Source: Zestomonas insulae
GTDB lineage: Bacteria > Pseudomonadota > Gammaproteobacteria > Pseudomonadales > Pseudomonadaceae
Direction of reading: 5' to 3'
Assembly: GCF_016901015.1 (NCBI RefSeq)
Contig: NZ_JAFEUP010000002.1
Coordinates: 434,001-498,000, forward strand
DNA length: 64,000 nucleotides
Position 1 is the first letter of the stretch. Each line of letters starts with the position of its first letter. Shown one piece after another: positions 61,989 to 64,000 of the stretch. The position numbers and the translations under genes are program-made. Under the pieces are notes generated by a model, which made no database searches, was not told the DNA's origin, and worked only from the letters and a program-made list of their open reading frames with translations.

Positions 61989-62101
61989 GCCGCGCTCCTC
62001 TTTTTATTGTCCGAGGAGCATAGGGCGAGTTCAGGTGGAACGGTAGTGCCAGATTGTTCGGGTCGCCGGCGCGGGCCGAACCGCGCCAAAACGCCGTGCG
62101 G

Positions 62102-62686
62102 TTACAGGCCGAAAACGCTGGCCAGGTGCTGCTGGTAGCGGGCCACGTCGGCCTCGATGTTCGGCTGCTTCATCACGTCGGTGCACAGGAAAGTCGGCAG
62201 CGCGCTCATGCCGAGGAACTGGTTGGCCTTGTGGAAGGGGAAGTACACCGCGTCCACGCCCTTGGCCTCGAAGAAGTCGGTGGGGTCGTCGAAGGCCTGC
62301 TGCGGGGCGTTCCAGGTCAGCGACAGCATGTACTGCTTGCCGTGGATCAGGCCGCCGCTGCCGTATTTCTGCGAGGCGTCGGAACGGGTGCGCCCGTCGT
62401 TGGCGTAGAGGCTGCCGTGGCCGGCGGTGAACACCTCGTCGAGGTACTGCTTGACGATCCATGGCGCGCCCATCCACCAGCCGGGCATTTGGTAGATCAC
62501 CACGTCGGCCCAGAGGATCTTCTGCACTTCCTCGGCGACGTCGTAGCCGGCGTCGATCTCGGTGGTCTTGATGTCGAAGCCGGCGCGGTCGAAGAACGCC
62601 GCGGCCGCTTCGTGCAGGGTGCTGTTGTAGCGGCCGTCGGAATGGGCGAATCGCTTGCCGCCGTTGAGGAGCAGAACTTTTTTCAT
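62102..62686 (-). CDS. mdaB: NAD(P)H:quinone oxidoreductase MdaB
   Basis: 194-residue flavodoxin-fold reductase. MKKVLLLNGGKRFAHSDGRY opens the FAD loop, then DAGYDVAEEVQKILWADVVI, YQMPGWWMGAPWIVKQYLDE (quinone-site Trp/Tyr), GLIHGKQYMLSLTWNAP and FGL at the C-terminus. MdaB reduces quinones to quinols using two-electron transfer, protecting against redox cycling. Start 62686 follows GGAGG. It is divergent from a YgiN-like monooxygenase gene across 155 bp, and in E. coli ygiN and mdaB are also neighbours, so the pair probably works on the same quinone pool. Confidence 0.94.
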   Translation of the reverse strand: MKKVLLLNGGKRFAHSDGRYNSTLHEAAAAFFDRAGFDIKTTEIDAGYDVAEEVQKILWADVVIYQMPGWWMGAPWIVKQYLDEVFTAGHGSLYANDGRTRSDASQKYGSGGLIHGKQYMLSLTWNAPQQAFDDPTDFFEAKGVDAVYFPFHKANQFLGMSALPTFLCTDVMKQPNIEADVARYQQHLASVFGL

Positions 62687-62841
62687 GGGAGCCTCCACAA
62701 GAATGAATGGCGGCAGACTACCGATGGCTCAGGGGTGGAAACAGCCGCGCGGAGGCAAATGATTTTTGACTGAAAGGCATGAATTATTGGATGGCTCTTG
62801 CGATAGGGTGGTGTAAATCCCCGCTATCAGGAGAGTACCCC

Positions 62842-63138
62842 ATGCACGGTTTCATCCTTCACGCCCACACCAAACCGGAGAAGGCCGAGGCCTTCGAGCG
62901 CCTGTTTCGTGCCTATGTCGAACCCAGTCGGTCCGAGGCGGGCTGCATCGAATACCACATGCTGCGCGATCGGGAAGACCCGACGCTGTTCATCTTCTTC
63001 GAGGTCTGGCAGTCGCGTGAGCACCTGGCGGTGCACAGCGCGCTGCCGCACATGCGCGAATTCCACGCGCGGCGCATGGACTACCTGCGCCGCGACTTCG
63101 AGATTCGCGAGATCGACATGCTCAGCCCGGCGAGCTGA
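62842..63138 (+). CDS. YgiN-like quinol monooxygenase (ABM family)
   Basis: 98-residue single ABM-domain enzyme. The fold is complete: FILHAHTKPEKAEAFERLFR, EPSRSEAGCIEYHMLRDRED, FFEVWQSREHLAVHSALPHM (the EVW and HxxxPHM positions are conserved) and a final helix. YgiN oxidises quinols back to quinones, and its E. coli gene lies beside mdaB. AGGAGA precedes the ATG. The divergent mdaB partner lies 155 bp away; the short shared intergenic region is AT-poor and shows no obvious operator. Confidence 0.88.
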   Translation: MHGFILHAHTKPEKAEAFERLFRAYVEPSRSEAGCIEYHMLRDREDPTLFIFFEVWQSREHLAVHSALPHMREFHARRMDYLRRDFEIREIDMLSPAS

Positions 63139-63150
63139 GCCGGCCGCGGC

Positions 63151-63450
63151 TTACTTGACCGCGCTGAGGCGCTGGTCGGTGAATACGCAGACCACCCCGG
63201 CGCGGTTCGCCAGTACCTGGTGGTTGAAGTCGCAGTAGGCCGCCGCCACGCTCAGCGCCAGTTGGTCGCTGATCAACTGGTCGCCGTCGGGGCGGAACCA
63301 GGCCATCTGCCCGGCTTTGCAGCGCTCGGCCTGGGCGTCGGTGTTGTAGGTGCACAGGCTGCTCTGGTCGCTCGAGGCCTTGTCTTCGAAGCAGGCGGAC
63401 AGGGACAGGGCGGCGGCGGAGAGCAGGAGCAGGCGGGCGGCGATGCGCAT
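63151..63450 (-). CDS. Small lipoprotein, unknown function
   Basis: 99-residue lipoprotein: signal segment MRIAARLLLLSAAALSLSAC ends in lipobox LSLSAC with Cys20 lipidated; the +2 Phe permits outer-membrane sorting. The mature part (about 79 residues) has four cysteines (SLCTYN, ERCKAG, AYCDF, VVCVF) that could form two disulfides, and motifs ALSVAAAYCDFNHQVLANRA and GVVCVFTDQRLSAVK. I do not recognise the family. It lies tail to tail with the YgiN-like gene, 12 bp apart, and head to head with the CAP-domain gene. Confidence 0.78.
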   Translation of the reverse strand: MRIAARLLLLSAAALSLSACFEDKASSDQSSLCTYNTDAQAERCKAGQMAWFRPDGDQLISDQLALSVAAAYCDFNHQVLANRAGVVCVFTDQRLSAVK

Positions 63451-63628
63451 GGTGGTTCTCGATGGTGAGGGGACGGATGGGGCTTAGGCTGGGGCGGCCG
63501 GCAAAGGTTCCGCAGCGGCTGCAAGGATTGCGCAGCGGCGACGTTTGACGCGTGGAGCTTGCCCGCAATGGCGAGAAAACCGGCAGAATCACGCATCATG
63601 TGGCGATTCAGGTCCAGGGAGGTTCTCC

Positions 63629-64000
63629 ATGCGCAGCATCTCATCCGCCGTGCGGCTCGCCGGGGTGGCGCTCGCCGTGCTGTCGGCCCACGACGCATTG
63701 GCCGCCGACGAGGCGCAGCTGATCGAGTCGATCAACGCCTACCGTAGCCAGGTGCAGCGCTGCGCCGGCCAGGCCTCCGCAGAACTGCCGCCGCTGGCCA
63801 GCGATCCGCGCCTGGTACTGGCGGCCAGCGGTGATCTGGACCTGCAGCGCGAACTGGCGAGCACCGCCTATCCGCTGGTCAACGTGCAGGCGATCAGCCT
63901 GTCCGGCCCGCGCGATGCGCAGTCGGCGATGACCGCGGTGCGCGAGAGCTTCTGCCAGGTGGTGCTCGATCCGCAGTTCGTCGACATCGGCGTCAGCCGC
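63629..64000 (+). CDS. CAP-domain (SCP-like) secreted protein, truncated by the window
   Basis: 124 codons visible, open at the right edge. Signal peptide about residues 1-26 (ending AHDALA-ADEA). The start of a CAP/CRISP domain follows: LIESINAYRSQVQRCAG, PPLASDPRLVLAASG, YPLVNVQAISLSGPRDAQSA and FVDIGVSR. Bacterial CAP proteins are secreted or periplasmic and bind small molecules or cell-wall components; roles are mostly unproven. GGGAGG precedes the ATG at 63629. The C-terminal half, including the conserved histidines, lies outside the window. Confidence 0.75.
   Translation, partial: MRSISSAVRLAGVALAVLSAHDALAADEAQLIESINAYRSQVQRCAGQASAELPPLASDPRLVLAASGDLDLQRELASTAYPLVNVQAISLSGPRDAQSAMTAVRESFCQVVLDPQFVDIGVSR

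Overview
The window is GC-rich gammaproteobacterial chromosome, most likely Pseudomonas. Gene content (OprP/OprO-type porin, long-chain PhoA, KAS III-like synthase, RhlE-type helicase, YebC paralogue, small cold-shock protein, EgtB/EgtD pair) and two Pseudomonas-style REP elements point there. From memory, the order HIT - phoA - KAS III-like - OprP-like - helicase - csp resembles the PA3260-PA3296 region of P. aeruginosa. The species cannot be named from this sequence. I saw no tRNA, rRNA, CRISPR array, intact IS or prophage.

Layout. 1-7 kb: CvfB C-terminus, HIT protein, small secreted protein, alkaline phosphatase with a Pho-box candidate, TonB-dependent receptor with a structured leader, lipoprotein, DUF3820 protein, and an FNR-type regulator with altered cluster ligands. 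7-16.5 kb: periplasmic binding proteins, an AraC/XapX/oxidoreductase set, a LysR gene divergent from an AhpD-like/cupin pair, LysE exporter, MASE2-GGDEF cyclase and KAS III-like enzyme. 16.5-19 kb: an adh/usp divergent pair sharing one Anr-type box, flanked by two REP elements and the tail of a decayed ABC-2 permease. 19-27.8 kb: YceH, DUF4124 protein, SstT with an Anr-type promoter and an intrinsic terminator in its leader, and a four-gene efflux operon (outer membrane factor, FUSC, DUF1656, HlyD) with a divergent LysR gene.

27.8-40 kb: a response regulator and histidine kinase tail to tail, RluA-type pseudouridine synthase, OprP-like porin, FemAB-like acyltransferase, ABC exporter, PpiA, alpha/beta hydrolase, LysR, two paralogous small secreted proteins and AzoR. 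40-53 kb: RarD, DHFR-like reductase, DEAD-box helicase, EgtD/EgtB, sugar dehydrogenase, LTA-synthase-like protein, YihY, cold-shock protein, small membrane and lipoproteins, and a 42-residue basic protein preceded by a 15-codon leader ORF. 53-64 kb: YebC paralogue, BdcA-like SDR with divergent LysR, Nudix, DUF3597, parvulin, FtsH-like protease, amidohydrolase, an MdaB/YgiN-like quinone pair, lipoprotein and the start of a CAP-domain protein.

Common threads. Low-oxygen control is suggested by two Anr-type boxes placed 32 bp (centre to centre) from -10-like hexamers, and by an FNR-type regulator that keeps the E-x-x-S-R recognition motif. Phosphate starvation is suggested by phoA and the OprP-like porin. 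Much of the rest is stress and redox housekeeping. Most of the long open frames antiparallel to these genes are high-GC shadows and were not annotated.
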